From: a virus
Strand: one strand, 5' to 3'
IMG/VR virus record: IMGVR_UViG_3300006737_000020
Coordinates: 1 to 64,000 of that record
Length of the DNA: 64,000 nt
This document shows positions 43,186 to 56,000 of this stretch, in pieces; the stretch's first letter is position 1; every line of letters starts with the position of its first letter. The notes beneath the pieces were generated by a model. It was not told the DNA's origin. It did no database searches and saw only the letters and a list, made by a program, of their open reading frames with translations. Both the position numbers and the translations under genes were made by a program.

Positions 43186-43200
43186 TTTTATATAAATATG
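43186..43200 (-). promoter_or_regulatory. Promoter-like motif
   Basis: The coding strand reads CATATTTATATAAAA, about 20 bases before ATG at 43171 and directly abutting the stop of the upstream gene. Confidence 0.55.
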
Positions 43201-45660
43201 CTACTTATCGCCAAGTCCGCCTATTCCTAACAATTGATTGATAGGAGCAAATAAACCTGTTAATTTATATGTTTTTCCTTTATATACAAATACTATACCC
43301 TCTGTTGGCACTAATTTTTCAAATCCACCTAAATCTTCAATACGTTTTAATTCAAACTTTAATTTGTCAAGTGACGCTAAATCCTTAGATTTCTGTATGA
43401 CTTTGATTTTTGCAGCTATCCGCCTTTTCATATCCTTTATTGCATCTGTAGGAACAATTGATAAATAATCTGATATATTATGTAGTATTTCAACTCCTAA
43501 TTCTAAAAAGATTTTTTCAAAATTATATACATTTTGTTTGTTTTGTTGTTTAAAATTTTGTTTATCAAATTCTTTAGCTTTTTGTAATATTTCTGGATCA
43601 GGTATATTTTTTGAATTCATTCTAAATGATTTATCAAAATATGCCCATCTTTTTAATAATCCTAATTTTATATCATCTGTTGCATTAGGTATTATTTGAT
43701 TTATTCTTACTTCCCACCATTTTTGATGCCACATTTTTAATTCATCTGAATCCTTTAATTTGAATTGAGATTGTAAGGATGTTACTTGATCTATAAAATA
43801 TTTTTCCTTTTCTTCAAAATCAGGTAATTGTTTTGTAGTTAGAATTTTAGGTGGAATTATTTCAAATCGCTTTTGTATATTTGCATTAACATTGGCTATT
43901 GTTTTTTGTAATAATGGTGCATATTCAGGATATGAATCAACTTTAACTGCTAATTCTAAATCATATTCATCTACTCCATGAAATTGTATATATGCCTTTG
44001 GTCCATACATTATAACATTTTGAGTTCCTGGGTATATAATTTCCATGTTTAAAAATCTTGAACCGTTTTGAAATATTTCAAATAATTTATCTTTTGGTAC
44101 TCTTAATAATGCGCGTTCTAAATCTTCCATTGCAAATGTAAAAGCTTTTTCTATTTCACCTCTACCTGCAAATTTCATTCTAACAGCATCAATATCCATT
44201 GGATTCTTAATTGTAGTTTTGTTTCTTGCTGCTCCAAGTTTACCATCTTTAAAAGTAACTAATAAATTTTGTCCGTCTGTTTTTTCTTGAACTCCAGATT
44301 CAATATTTAATTTACCTTCTAATGATAATCGTATCATTTGTTTCATATCCGCAAATGTAATATCTCTATCATCAAATGGATGATTCATGTGTCCGGCTGC
44401 TCCACCCTCTGTTAATAACTGTAATGCAATTGATTCTCCTAATGATTTAGGTTTTGGTTCTTGTGGCATAATTCTAAATCTTGCTGCAGACCTACCATTA
44501 ATTAATAAGTCTCCTTTATCATTAAAATTAATTGTTTTCACTACTACCTTTTTATTTTTAAATCTACCCATCATAATTGTATCGCCGATATTGATTGGTA
44601 AATTAATATCTTCTTTTAATGTAGTTGGCACTAATATCTCTCCTTTACTTGATTCAATAGAATCTTCTGCTCCTAAAAAATCTAAAAATTTATATCCTAC
44701 AGATTGAGCAATATTTGAAATATAACTCTTCCATTTTGAATACCCAGGCCTTCCTTTGTAATCTTTAATATAATCTGTACCAGAAAACTCTCCTCCCTTG
44801 ACACCTGTTGGAAAGTATGATACTGTCAATGGTGGTCCATCTGGAAAATTTGTATTATGAACTTCAATAGGATTATCCTTTACAATATAATTTATAACTT
44901 CATATCCTAAACGTTTTGCCATGGCATCTGTTTTCTTTCTATATGTATTCTGATTTCCATAAAAGTATCTTGGTCCATCATCTACATCAGCTTTACCTTG
45001 GCCTGTAACATTACTTCCTTCTTTAACTATAAATGATTCCATTATTGCAGAAAACTTTTTTCTTAATAACTGATATATTTTTGGATCATACCAGCCCATT
45101 ATATTTTTAAATGTTTTCATGTCTGCGGTTGCCAATGCGGCTCTAATTGTTGTACCTGACATTTCACCAAATCCTGGTACTTTTAACTCTATATGCGGTG
45201 ATATAACAACGTATCCATGTTTATCATATCCTTTTAGATTTGATTTAGACTTTGCAAAATCCTGGAAATAACCAGGTGAACCATCTTTTTTTGTATATCT
45301 TAATCTTCCTGCATCTTTTTTTCCATATACAAATACCACTGCAGTAGTTTCAGGATTATATTTTTTTAATATATTTTCTGGAGCATAAACATTTTTTTCT
45401 TGAGAAACATTTGTTATTCCATGTTTTCTAATTACCTGAACCTTTTCTCGAAAGTTTAATGGAGATTTTGGCAATGCAACTTTATCTGATGTTGCAATAT
45501 ATGTATTTTGTTTTCCAAATTGTTTTGCTAACCAGTCATATACTTTTGCATGATGTTGACCCATTGGTTGAAATCTACCTGGATATATTGCCACTACGGT
45601 TTTAATCGGAGAATCCATTTCCGTTAATAAATTGTCTACTATTTGTTCACCTAAATTCAT
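43201..45660 (-). CDS. Mosaic protein: nucleotidyltransferase domain plus ligase-like domain joined by leader-like peptides
   Basis: The 819-residue protein appears to be several units in one. Residues 1-14 (MNLGEQIVDNLLTE) form a leader-like helix. Residues 20-200 are a cytidylyl/NMN-adenylyltransferase-like domain with YPGRFQPMGQHHAKVYDWL and the SGTTIRAAL motif. A second leader-like stretch (FSAIMESFIVKEG) precedes a domain at 216-345, then a small beta unit (355-400). LGESIALQLLTEGG (407-420) nearly repeats the N-terminal leader and ends in a prohead protease consensus, LTE|G. Residues 440-819 have the ligase/nucleotidyltransferase hallmark QEKTDGQN (Lys460) and a motif III-like FLNMEIIYP. 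The first His of the HxGH motif is replaced. A packaged polyprotein cut by the protease is my inference. Confidence 0.68.
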   Translation of the reverse strand: MNLGEQIVDNLLTEMDSPIKTVVAIYPGRFQPMGQHHAKVYDWLAKQFGKQNTYIATSDKVALPKSPLNFREKVQVIRKHGITNVSQEKNVYAPENILKKYNPETTAVVFVYGKKDAGRLRYTKKDGSPGYFQDFAKSKSNLKGYDKHGYVVISPHIELKVPGFGEMSGTTIRAALATADMKTFKNIMGWYDPKIYQLLRKKFSAIMESFIVKEGSNVTGQGKADVDDGPRYFYGNQNTYRKKTDAMAKRLGYEVINYIVKDNPIEVHNTNFPDGPPLTVSYFPTGVKGGEFSGTDYIKDYKGRPGYSKWKSYISNIAQSVGYKFLDFLGAEDSIESSKGEILVPTTLKEDINLPINIGDTIMMGRFKNKKVVVKTINFNDKGDLLINGRSAARFRIMPQEPKPKSLGESIALQLLTEGGAAGHMNHPFDDRDITFADMKQMIRLSLEGKLNIESGVQEKTDGQNLLVTFKDGKLGAARNKTTIKNPMDIDAVRMKFAGRGEIEKAFTFAMEDLERALLRVPKDKLFEIFQNGSRFLNMEIIYPGTQNVIMYGPKAYIQFHGVDEYDLELAVKVDSYPEYAPLLQKTIANVNANIQKRFEIIPPKILTTKQLPDFEEKEKYFIDQVTSLQSQFKLKDSDELKMWHQKWWEVRINQIIPNATDDIKLGLLKRWAYFDKSFRMNSKNIPDPEILQKAKEFDKQNFKQQNKQNVYNFEKIFLELGVEILHNISDYLSIVPTDAIKDMKRRIAAKIKVIQKSKDLASLDKLKFELKRIEDLGGFEKLVPTEGIVFVYKGKTYKLTGLFAPINQLLGIGGLGDK

Positions 45661-45674
45661 TTTATATAAATATA
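45660..45674 (-). promoter_or_regulatory. Promoter-like motif directly against a start codon
   Basis: The coding strand reads TATATATTTATATAA with AA then ATG following; the core ends four bases before the start codon at 45660. No Shine-Dalgarno sequence is visible. Confidence 0.5.
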
Positions 45675-45678
45675 TAGA

Positions 45679-47070
45679 TTATGCGTTCTCTAATGATATT
45701 ATTCTAGTTTTCAAGTCTTCTATAATATCTTGTTGTTCTTTTATGGCCTCTGATAATATTGGGATCAAAGCAGAATAATTTATACTCTGTTTATTAGATA
45801 TTATCGGATTTCCCATTTCTTCTGGTAATGCATTTCCATGTTGATCATGAGAACTTGTAAGATTACCGACCCACCAAGTTGTACCATCTTCTAAAAGACT
45901 TCCAGATTTATACAGTTTTACTTCTGTTGCTGTATTTACCACTCCTGGTAGTATAGGTTCTACTTCATCTGCTATATATCCATAACTTGCACTAACAGGT
46001 TTATTATATTTTATCCAATCAAATGAAACTGCTTTTAATTGTTTTACAATAGATATTGCATCCATCGCAGAACCAGTTAAATATTTTATATTTGTTTTTA
46101 GTCTTCTATCAGAAGAACTATATGAACCATGAATAGCAAAATCACCATCATTATCCATATTCCATCCTTCCCAGTCTGAACCATCATAATTTAACCATCT
46201 AGATTTTTGAGTATCTGTATTATAACCATAAATAGCATATTGAGTGCTAATAGCATCTTCATCATATATTTTCCACCAAGCAGTATGTTCAGCTCTTACT
46301 TCAGTAGCTGCATAAGTTTCGTTACCAGGTAATCCACCTGAGTCATCAGTTGTTTCAATTAATATCTTTGTTGCTCCAGTATCTTGGAAACCATCTGTTC
46401 CACCAGCGCCTGTACTTATATACAATTTACCTTTAATTGCTAGATCTCCATCAGCTGACATTTGGCCAACCATTGTATCTCCATTTTCATATTGTCCTAT
46501 TGTTACACTGCCATCATAATGATTCCACTTACCATCTCTTCGAATTACTCTAACAGTATTATCTGTATTAGTATCATCATCCCAATCTTGTAATTGAAGA
46601 GATTTAATCTCTCGCAATTCACAATCATTAAAATCGATATTATCATGAACACCAGCTGTACCAATAATATTATCTACTCTTAATGTATTATGAATCATTA
46701 CGTCTTCATTTGAAGTATCAATAGTTAAAGCTAAGGTTGATCCTATATTAGAACTGTTTCCAATTGAAAATCTATTGGATTGGTCATTATCAGATCCTAC
46801 TGACCAATATGCACTATCTGTTCTAAAACAAATTCCTGCGTCACCTGCTCCTGTGTTCCAACAAAATATAGTAGGTCCGTATTGAGTAGTACCGTTATTT
46901 GATTTAACCGTAAGTTGTGCATTACTGGTGCCTTCTATATCTTCTATATGAACTTGGTTATGAAAATAATTCACATCTCCTACATTATCGGAAGATTCTA
47001 GTAACACAGGTGATCCTGCCGAGGCGGCGAATTTATATCTGTGTCCTGCTGTCATTGTTACTGTTGCCAT
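45679..47070 (-). CDS. Tail fibre/spike protein with C-terminal S74 intramolecular chaperone
   Basis: The 463-residue protein has a beta-rich, Asp/Asn/Gly-rich body (about 1-310), then the S74 peptidase/chaperone domain. This begins SSDRRLKTNIKYLTGSAMDA near residue 315, continues with LKAVSFDWIKY and YGYIADEVEPILPG, and ends in a coiled coil (LIPILSEAIKEQQDIIEDL). In endosialidases and related fibres the S74 domain trimerises the protein and then cuts itself off at the Ser before DRRLK. It follows the giant fibre gene by 14 bases, so the two probably assemble in the same fibre system. The ribosome binding site is AGGAG-like. Confidence 0.85.
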   Translation of the reverse strand: MATVTMTAGHRYKFAASAGSPVLLESSDNVGDVNYFHNQVHIEDIEGTSNAQLTVKSNNGTTQYGPTIFCWNTGAGDAGICFRTDSAYWSVGSDNDQSNRFSIGNSSNIGSTLALTIDTSNEDVMIHNTLRVDNIIGTAGVHDNIDFNDCELREIKSLQLQDWDDDTNTDNTVRVIRRDGKWNHYDGSVTIGQYENGDTMVGQMSADGDLAIKGKLYISTGAGGTDGFQDTGATKILIETTDDSGGLPGNETYAATEVRAEHTAWWKIYDEDAISTQYAIYGYNTDTQKSRWLNYDGSDWEGWNMDNDGDFAIHGSYSSSDRRLKTNIKYLTGSAMDAISIVKQLKAVSFDWIKYNKPVSASYGYIADEVEPILPGVVNTATEVKLYKSGSLLEDGTTWWVGNLTSSHDQHGNALPEEMGNPIISNKQSINYSALIPILSEAIKEQQDIIEDLKTRIISLENA

Positions 47071-47084
47071 TTTATTCTCCTATT

Positions 47085-50000
47085 CTAATCTCGTAAAGCG
47101 TTCATTTGTTGCATTGATGTACTAATACCATCATCAAATCCAGTTATAGCTACTATAACATCTATTAATATTTGCGATTCAACTTCGGTGCCATCATCAA
47201 CTAAATCAAATCCTTTTATTAATCCTGGGTCATGATCTAAAATCATATGCATAACTCTATCTCCTCCTTGTGATCCATCAAATACTAAATTAACTCCACC
47301 TGTAACAGCCCTTGTATAATCAGACACGTTACCATTTGTCACTGTCACAACTTTGGTTGCAAAATTGGTTGCTACTGCAGAACCTGATAACAACATGCTT
47401 GATGCAGTTATTTGTCCATTTGCTTTCAAGAATGTTTGTCCTCCATCTCCTGAATTACTTGTAAGTTGTGTGCTATCAAATTGCCATCCTGCTATTTGAT
47501 TGTCATCTGAACCTGCTGTTTCTCCTAGATGGAATATTGTCCCGCCGGCTCCATTACTTGTTTTTCCTTCAATACCCCATGTATCAACATCATGGTCTTG
47601 ATACATTCTAACATAGTTGGAAGTACCTACTCCCGTTCCATCAGATGAAATTCTAATTTCTGTTTGTCCTGAATCTGCAGAACTTTGTCCCATCCATATC
47701 ATTCCGCCTGCAGAGTCATACTTTATATAATTATTTGCAATCAACCAACCACCTATTTCACCTGCTGATGATGTGATAGCTCCACCTTTATCAACTTTGA
47801 AATTACCAGTATCTATTATATAATGGCCTGCAGAATTAATAGTTAAGTTTGTTGCGGCCAAATCAAATGTTTCTGCTTTCATTGTTAATGCAGTTCCATC
47901 TTTCTTAAGATAATTATTTGCATCTCCATATGCAAGGAAGTCACCAGTACCATCCATGTATATACCAGCATTTGTTCCTGCCACAGATGTGTTTGGAGTT
48001 GAACCTAATGCAATCTTACCTGAATTGGTTCCACTATCTAATATCATAGTTGATGTTGCAAGATCAAATGTATTAGCTTTAATTTCAACTGATGTACCAG
48101 ATGCATCAAATTTTACAAAGTTAGTTGAATTACCATATGCAAGGAAACTACCATCTCCGTCCATATAAATACCTTTATTGGTTCCGGCTACAGATGCATT
48201 TGGTGTAACACCTAATGTTAAAATACCACTACCACTCAAGATGGCATTACCACCTTTTATTTTATCAGTTGATATTGTCCAACCACCTACAGTTCCATCA
48301 TGAATAGATGGTTCTTTGTATGCATATACTCGATCAACAATTAATGGATCTCCAGCTGCTATATCAGTCCAATTTAAAACAATTAATGAAGCCCATTTAG
48401 CTGTGCTAGTTGGTCTATATATAAATTCATAATCTGTAAATGAAGTTGCAACAGGTCCATTTTCAACACTTGTTCCAGCTATTCTTTCAAATTGGAATGA
48501 ACCACTTGAATTTTGAGTTCCTTGCGTCACTTGCCTTGTAGCTTCTTGTACGCCAGCTTCTGAGATACTAGCATTATAAGATACATGAGTATCTCCAGAA
48601 TCTAACTCAGAATCATATTCTTGCATTCTAATATAAAGTCCGGATGAATCAACTACTTCTCCTCGAAGCCTTACTTGTACTCGATATTCAGATCCAACTG
48701 ATACATGAAAGGCTGGCCAGCCAGCGCCAATATGGGCATCACTATCATTAACAATTACTAGTTGTTGACTTGCTGCTAAACTTCCAGAAAAACTAATATT
48801 GGTTGCGGTTGCACCACCATACACGGCTTTTACTCCGGCTGGTCTTCCATCAGGCGCAGCTAATTCAAAATTAGGATTATAAATTAAAGAACTTCCTTGA
48901 GTGGTTGAACCTGTCTGATTCAATGTATTGGCTTCTGTTAAATCTGAAGTTCCAATAGTTACTGTTCCTGCAAATCCTGCATTACCTGTTGCTGTATCAA
49001 CATAGAATTGTTTTGTATGAATTCCATCTGCACCAATGGTTATATCTGCATTGTTTGCGGCAAATCCAGAAGTGTCTTTTGTTCCAGAATATATTGCATC
49101 TTCTTCAATTGTAAAGCCTGCTATTAATCCACCAGATGCTGATATTCCTCCTGATACAATTAAATCTGTTCCGTCAAATTCTAATGATGGATTTGTATCT
49201 CCACCCATTTTAAATGTGCCATCATTAAGATTAAACTCAGATCCTACTTGGCCACCATCGGTCCAATTATTAGATTGCACTTTACCAGTTTTAACCATAT
49301 CACCAGTTATTTTGGTAATACCTTGTTGATATGATTCTTGGTCTAAATCTTTCTTAAGTAGGAAGTCTAAACAACGTTCCAATGGTGTTTCTTTAATATA
49401 ATTATATCTTGTAGTTGATATAATTATTCTACCTCCTCTTGGATTAGTACCATAAAATGCTAAATAGGCTGCAGTTGTATTTGTAGCTATATTACCAGTA
49501 TCTGATATTGTAGGTATCGAACCAGATATTGCAATTGGTGCATATGTAGAACCTCCTCCATCTGAATAAACTGTTATTGGAATATTACCTGTATCAGCAG
49601 GAGCCGAATCTGACCATACCGACCAACCTTGACCGATTGGATCTGTTTCTTGCAATCCAGATCCTGTTGCTATATGACCGTTTTCATATGGATTTGATGC
49701 AACACCACTAGTATGCTGTTTAATAGGATAATCAGTACCACCTGATCCGGTTACATCTGCACCTGCCATATTATTCGCTTGTACAAATACAGACTGTCCT
49801 TCATCAAATAGATTCATAACCATCTGTTCTTTTTCTACATTCCATACTTCACCTGAAAATACATATAAATCATATCCTTGATCGTAACCTAAAATATCCG
49901 AAGGCGTAGTTGAACCTGTAGTTGTATTTTCAAAGTAATTTGTATATCCTAATGAACTTGAAATAACTCTACTACCTGGTGTAGGATCTGCTGAAGCTGA

Positions 50001-53000
50001 TTCTATTAATGCAATTCTATAATCTGCCTTTGTTTTATTTGGCATATAAAATGATTCAGAATTTTGTACTTGAATATTTCCTATTATTTGTAATGATGCA
50101 TCAGCTGCGCTCCACATCAATGAACCAGTACTATCTCCTCCTAAATAGAAGTTACCAGCACTATCCATATAAGTTGCAAAACCACCATTATAATATCCCA
50201 TGTATTGAGATGTTAAATTTAATCCTTCAGCTGCTGTATTTGTTGTCAATGTGAATCCATCTCCTCCAAATGCATAATTGGATGGATTATGTAATGATGT
50301 AGTAGCTGCGTTAGTTGTATAAGGTCCTAACATTGAACTGGTTGCTGTTTCTTCTATGAATCCTCCAATCAATAATGTAGTACCGTCCCAAGATAATTTT
50401 GGATTGCTAGAACCTCCTAACTTGAATGTTCCATTATCTAAACTAAATTCAGAACCAACTGATGGGCCCCAATTATTTGATCTTAAATGTCCTGATGTTA
50501 TAGAATCTCCTTCAATGATTGTTCTACCAACACCTGCATTAGGACTTAAATATAATGCTTGAACTTCTTCATCAGTTAATGAACCAGTATAAATTCTAAA
50601 GTCATCTATTTCACCTTTAAAATTATATGCATATTGTGCTCCTTGGTATCCTCCGATGTTAAGATCTGCTCCTACAGCTGGTCCCATTGTTGGATTTCTA
50701 TATTTTGCCCAACCTTTCCATTGACCATTAATATATAAACTTGCAGTCAATGTTAATGTATCATTTACAACAGCAAAGTGAGTCCATAATCCATCATATT
50801 CTTGCCAAGTAACATCTGGTCCTCCTGGATATTCTTGGAAAGGATTATTGTCACCATCACCTGTATTCCATAATATTTTAGTGCCATTAAACCAAAGATC
50901 TAATTGAGCATTATTACCAGCACCACCAACACCAGCTACTAATGCTCCTCCTCCGTGAGGATTTGTAAATGAAGTATCTGCATCAACTGAAAATGACATT
51001 TGAGAAGTATCTGATTTGTCTATCTTTAGCCAATGTGCAAATGTATGGTTATCATATAATTGTATTGGATTCAATGTTAACTTACCAGTTTTATCAGTTA
51101 CACCTGGAAATACTGCAGAACCACCTATTTTGGCACTTGAAGAATTGCATGTAACGGCCGTACCGGCGTCTATCTGAATGGTTCCATTTTCATGTTGTCT
51201 AAATCCTGACACATCTTGTAATAAACTACTTGAACCAAAAGATCCAGTTGATATAAATCCATCAAATGGTAAATGTAAAATTAATCCTTCACTTGGAGGA
51301 GCGGTTGGTAATGAACTTACTTCAATCTTTCCTTTGAAATATCCATTGGTTGTATAAATACCATGACCAGTTACTCCATCACTAAATGAACTATCTGTTA
51401 TTCCTGATAAATCTCCTACTTGTGCTGCAAGATTCAAATCATATAATCCTGAACCTGTTCTTTCTACAATTTGCATATATGGTGTAAATGGGTCATTTGG
51501 ATTGGCATTTAATCTAATATATCCAGTATTAATTTTACCTGTTGATACAATTACCTGAGAACCTGTATATGATTGTGCAGCAAATGGAGAATCTCCTAAT
51601 GAACCTGATGGTCCATGAGTAGGAGAACCATCATAACTTATACTCCTAGTTACAAATAAGAAGCCACCAAAGTCAGTATCGCTTGATGCATCAAATCTAG
51701 AAGCTGATTGAACTCTTACGTACTCTGTAGTAAATCCAGTTGATGATACTTTTTTAAGTGATAATATTTCTCCATATGTAAATCCAGATACATTTGCAAT
51801 TGACATTGTTGTATCTGTTGCATCATGAAAGGCTCCTGGATGTAATGCTGATCCTGTTAACACTGATGAGTTTGCAACATATAATTGTCCACCAACCGCA
51901 TTAACTGTTTCTTTTTCAAATACTGCAGTAGATAATGTTCCTCTTATTCTTGCATTCTCTACTTCTAGGAATCCTCCTGACACCGCAGTTAATCTAAATC
52001 CTGAACCTGCTAAGTTTGAAACAAATCCATCTGATTCAATAGTTCCTTCTTTTCTGATGATCATATTACCACCAGTTAATTTTTCATTATCAAATGCCCA
52101 ACCAGCAATTTGATTATCTTCTTCTCCTGATTCTACATTGGCTCCTAAAGCAAATAATATATTGCCTCCAGATTTGCCCATCAATCCCCAATTATCACTT
52201 GCAGCAAAATGTGTTCTTACAAAATCATCTGCAGATTTTCTAACAAGTAATTCAGGAGTAGCTCCTCCTTCAAGGAATGCATTTGATGATGATAACATAT
52301 CACCGTTTATATTCCAACCTGCAATATCTCCTCCATCAAATAATACCTGTGATCCAGTTATTCTACCATCAGATCTTAATATCAAGTCTTCATTTAATGA
52401 TTTAATTACATCTGTTTGTACTTCAAATCCACCAATACTTGCAGATACAAATTTGGCTAAACCTTGAGATGTAATAGATGCAGATGCATTTGATAATGTT
52501 GATGGCGATCCTCCAATTGAAGCAGGAGTTTGAATATTATCAGCTGTAATTGTTCCTTGTACTGTTAATGTACTTCCTAAAAATTGTAAGAAGTTACCAG
52601 CTGCTTTATCACCTAATAATATATCAGAACCTGTAATTGTTCCATCAGCTGATACTTTAAATGCTGAAGAAGATATAAATGATACTGGATCTGCTGTATC
52701 TAATGATGCTGATATTCTCCATCTATTAGATCTATATAAAGAACCACTTATAAAATTAATTCCAGCTATTTGATTTTCTGATCCTAATTCAAATATTTTT
52801 TCTGTTCCTACTGTTCCTAATAGTCCCCAATCAGTTGCACTATTATAAAACATATTTACTGTATTATTTGTATCAGATTGTACTTTTACAAACGGTGTAT
52901 TATCTCCTTGCAATACAATATAATCACTTGTAGATTTTAAATTTGTTCCATCTATTGTCCATCCAGCTACCACTCCTCCATCAAATTGTACATCAGATCC

Positions 53001-56000
53001 TGTTACTTCACCTGAGTGTTTTACTTTAAATGTACTTGAACTAATAAAATATGTTTGAGTAGAATCATTTAATTCTACCCCTGAGGTTTCTAAACTATGG
53101 TCTCCTAATGTAAATCCTCCTATCAATCCTGCACTTGCAGATACTCTACCATCTGAATCTACTTGGAAACCTGAAGATGAAATATGATATGGTCCATCTG
53201 CATCTAATATAACTGAATTATTACTTGATGATAATGTAGTTGTTCCTATACCCCAACCACCAATAGTTCCTCCTGCTTCTGCGGTGATTGTTCCTTGCAT
53301 GATAACATCACCTTGTCTATCTAAATGGAAATTAGATGATGTAATTTCTATTGCTCCATTTGCACCAGATATAAACGAATCATCACCTCCTAGGAAGAAT
53401 GAATCAGTACGTATTTCTAAACCAGCTGGTTTTCCAGAAATTGATCCTGATGTTGCAAATCTGAAGAAACTTGATGAGTCTTGTACAAGTTCTAATCCTA
53501 CACCACCATAGCCATCTGGGGAGTCAGGTAAAACAGATGCACTATAAAATAAGAATCCTGATCCTTTACCTGCAGATGCAGATGTAAATCCTTGATAACC
53601 TATAGACCTAATAAATGCTGAACTAACACCTGCAAGTTCTATACCAGATCCTACTGTATTACCAATTGTTATTGAACCTGTTATAAGTCCGCTATCACCT
53701 TCAAAATAATTGTTATCGCCATCAAATATAGCTCCTTGGGCATAAGTTTCAGTTTGTGCAGGAGCTCCTAAATAATCTACATATTGGAATCGGAATGCCA
53801 TTGGTGCATTCATTGCATCAGTTGGTATTCGAATATTCAATGTATGGAAGTTAGGAGAAAATCCTGTATCTAGATTTGCCGTTAAAGATATATTTGTAAT
53901 AAACCAACTTCCTTTTCTAATTACAAATATTGGTGTAAATGTTTCTGTATATTCAGGTACAAATTCTACTCTATTAAATACTGCTGCTCCTCCTGCTACT
54001 GATTCAAGAGTTCCTAAATAATTTCCATATTGTGAATCTGTAAATGGACCTGTTAATCCTCCACCTATCTGTGATTGCTGGATACCTCCATTATATGTTC
54101 TTGCATCACTTATTGATGAACCTGACATATATACATCTATCCTTGCATCTGTAGGAGATACATTTTGAGCATTCATTGAACCTGTATTAATTGCCTTTGC
54201 AAAAAACTGAAATGCATATTCTGAATTTGCAAAACATATTGGTCTAAATTCTTTTTTCAATTGCATTTTAACACCTGTATTTTGTGTTAATGGATCAGTT
54301 GATTTTATTTGTATAGATTCATTTAAAGTATCCATATCAAATTTTCCTTCACCACCAGTGAATTCATAATACAATCCAATATGGTTTTGATCTGCAATTT
54401 GTCCTATTTTAGTTTCTGTTAATCCTAATGTTACATCAGCTGAAGTAGATCCTGTATCGACCATCACTTCTTGTAATTCTAATATTGATGTTCCAGTATC
54501 TATAAAGTCTCCTGGAGCTCCCATCATTTTATAAGAAGTTTTAACTCCCATTACATCACCAGTTGCTGGTTCTATATTTGATAATTTAATATGAGCAAAT
54601 GACATTGAATTTTCTGTCTCAGCTGTCATTTGTGGAACCCAGAAGCTCATTGTCACAGTTGATGGATTAAAGTCAATTATATGTTCTCCATCTTGAGGTT
54701 TACTAACTCTTCCAACTGAGAAATCAAATGCCGGAGATAATTTAGCTGTGGTTGAATTTTCTATATCTACAATTGTTGCAACATATGTACAATCTATTGT
54801 TTTTGATCCTCCTCCTTCACTTACATGTTCACTTGCTGCTGATACATGGACTGCCTCTCCTGCTGAATTTAACCATGTATCATTTGGAACGGTAGCTACT
54901 GGTCTATTAATTATTACTGTTGCACCTAAATGTAAACTACCTGTTAATGGTAGTCCTACAAATGTTGCTGTTGTGGTATCAGGTGGATTATATACAACGG
55001 TTTGGATTGATGTAACTTCATTTTGAGGAGCTGCCATCAAATCAGCCGCGGCCTTAGTTGGTGGTGGTAATGCTGTTAATGTAGTTCCACCAGGTCCTTG
55101 ATTACCAACATTTCCAAGTGCATTATTTATAACCTGTGCCGGATCGGCTATCTGTAACTGTGTCTTTGTTTGTGCTGCAGTTAAATTATTTATTGTACCT
55201 GCAACTGCTGGTGAATTGGCTAATGTAGATGGCATTGCAGATGCTACCTTTGATTTTCCCATTGCTTTTGCAATTGTCTTACCAGAAAATTGTGCTTCTT
55301 GTACCATCACCATATTTGCATTTGCTTGTGCCTGTGCTGCAAATGCAGGCCAAACAGCTGTTACTACTTGGTTTGCAATTCCTGCTGCAGTAGGTACAGA
55401 TATATTTGTAGTTATAGTTGAATATCCTCCTGCAGGTCCCGTTCCTGAAACTGACATACCTGTTGCAACAGATCCTGATACTTGTTTAAAGAATGTTGGC
55501 AGATCAGTTATCTGGGCAAATGTTTTTACTTGTTCTGAAATAGCTACTTTAGGTTGTTGTAAAAATATTATTTCTGAACCATTTCTTCTATTTGGTGCAA
55601 TTCTTGTTGTACGTTTCCATAATACATTTGGTAAATTTTTATATAAGTCTGAATTTTGATCTGAACTATATCTATACCTCTGTCCTGATTCCGGATCAAG
55701 CTGCATACGACCAGCTAAATAAAATGTACATCTTCCTTCTGGTGTATCTGGATATACCCATACGGCTAATACCCTTACACCATCTTTTTCCATATATGGA
55801 AGTACATCATAATAAACTGGATCGCCATTATAATCTAATATTTCTACATATATATTAGAATCATCTACTAGTGAGTCAGGATCACCACGAAACTTAAACA
55901 CATTTTTACCTGCTGTTAATGTTTCTGGAAATTCTACTACTTCGAAAAAGTCTTTGGATAATGGATCACGATCAACTACGTCATACCGTAACTGTTCATT

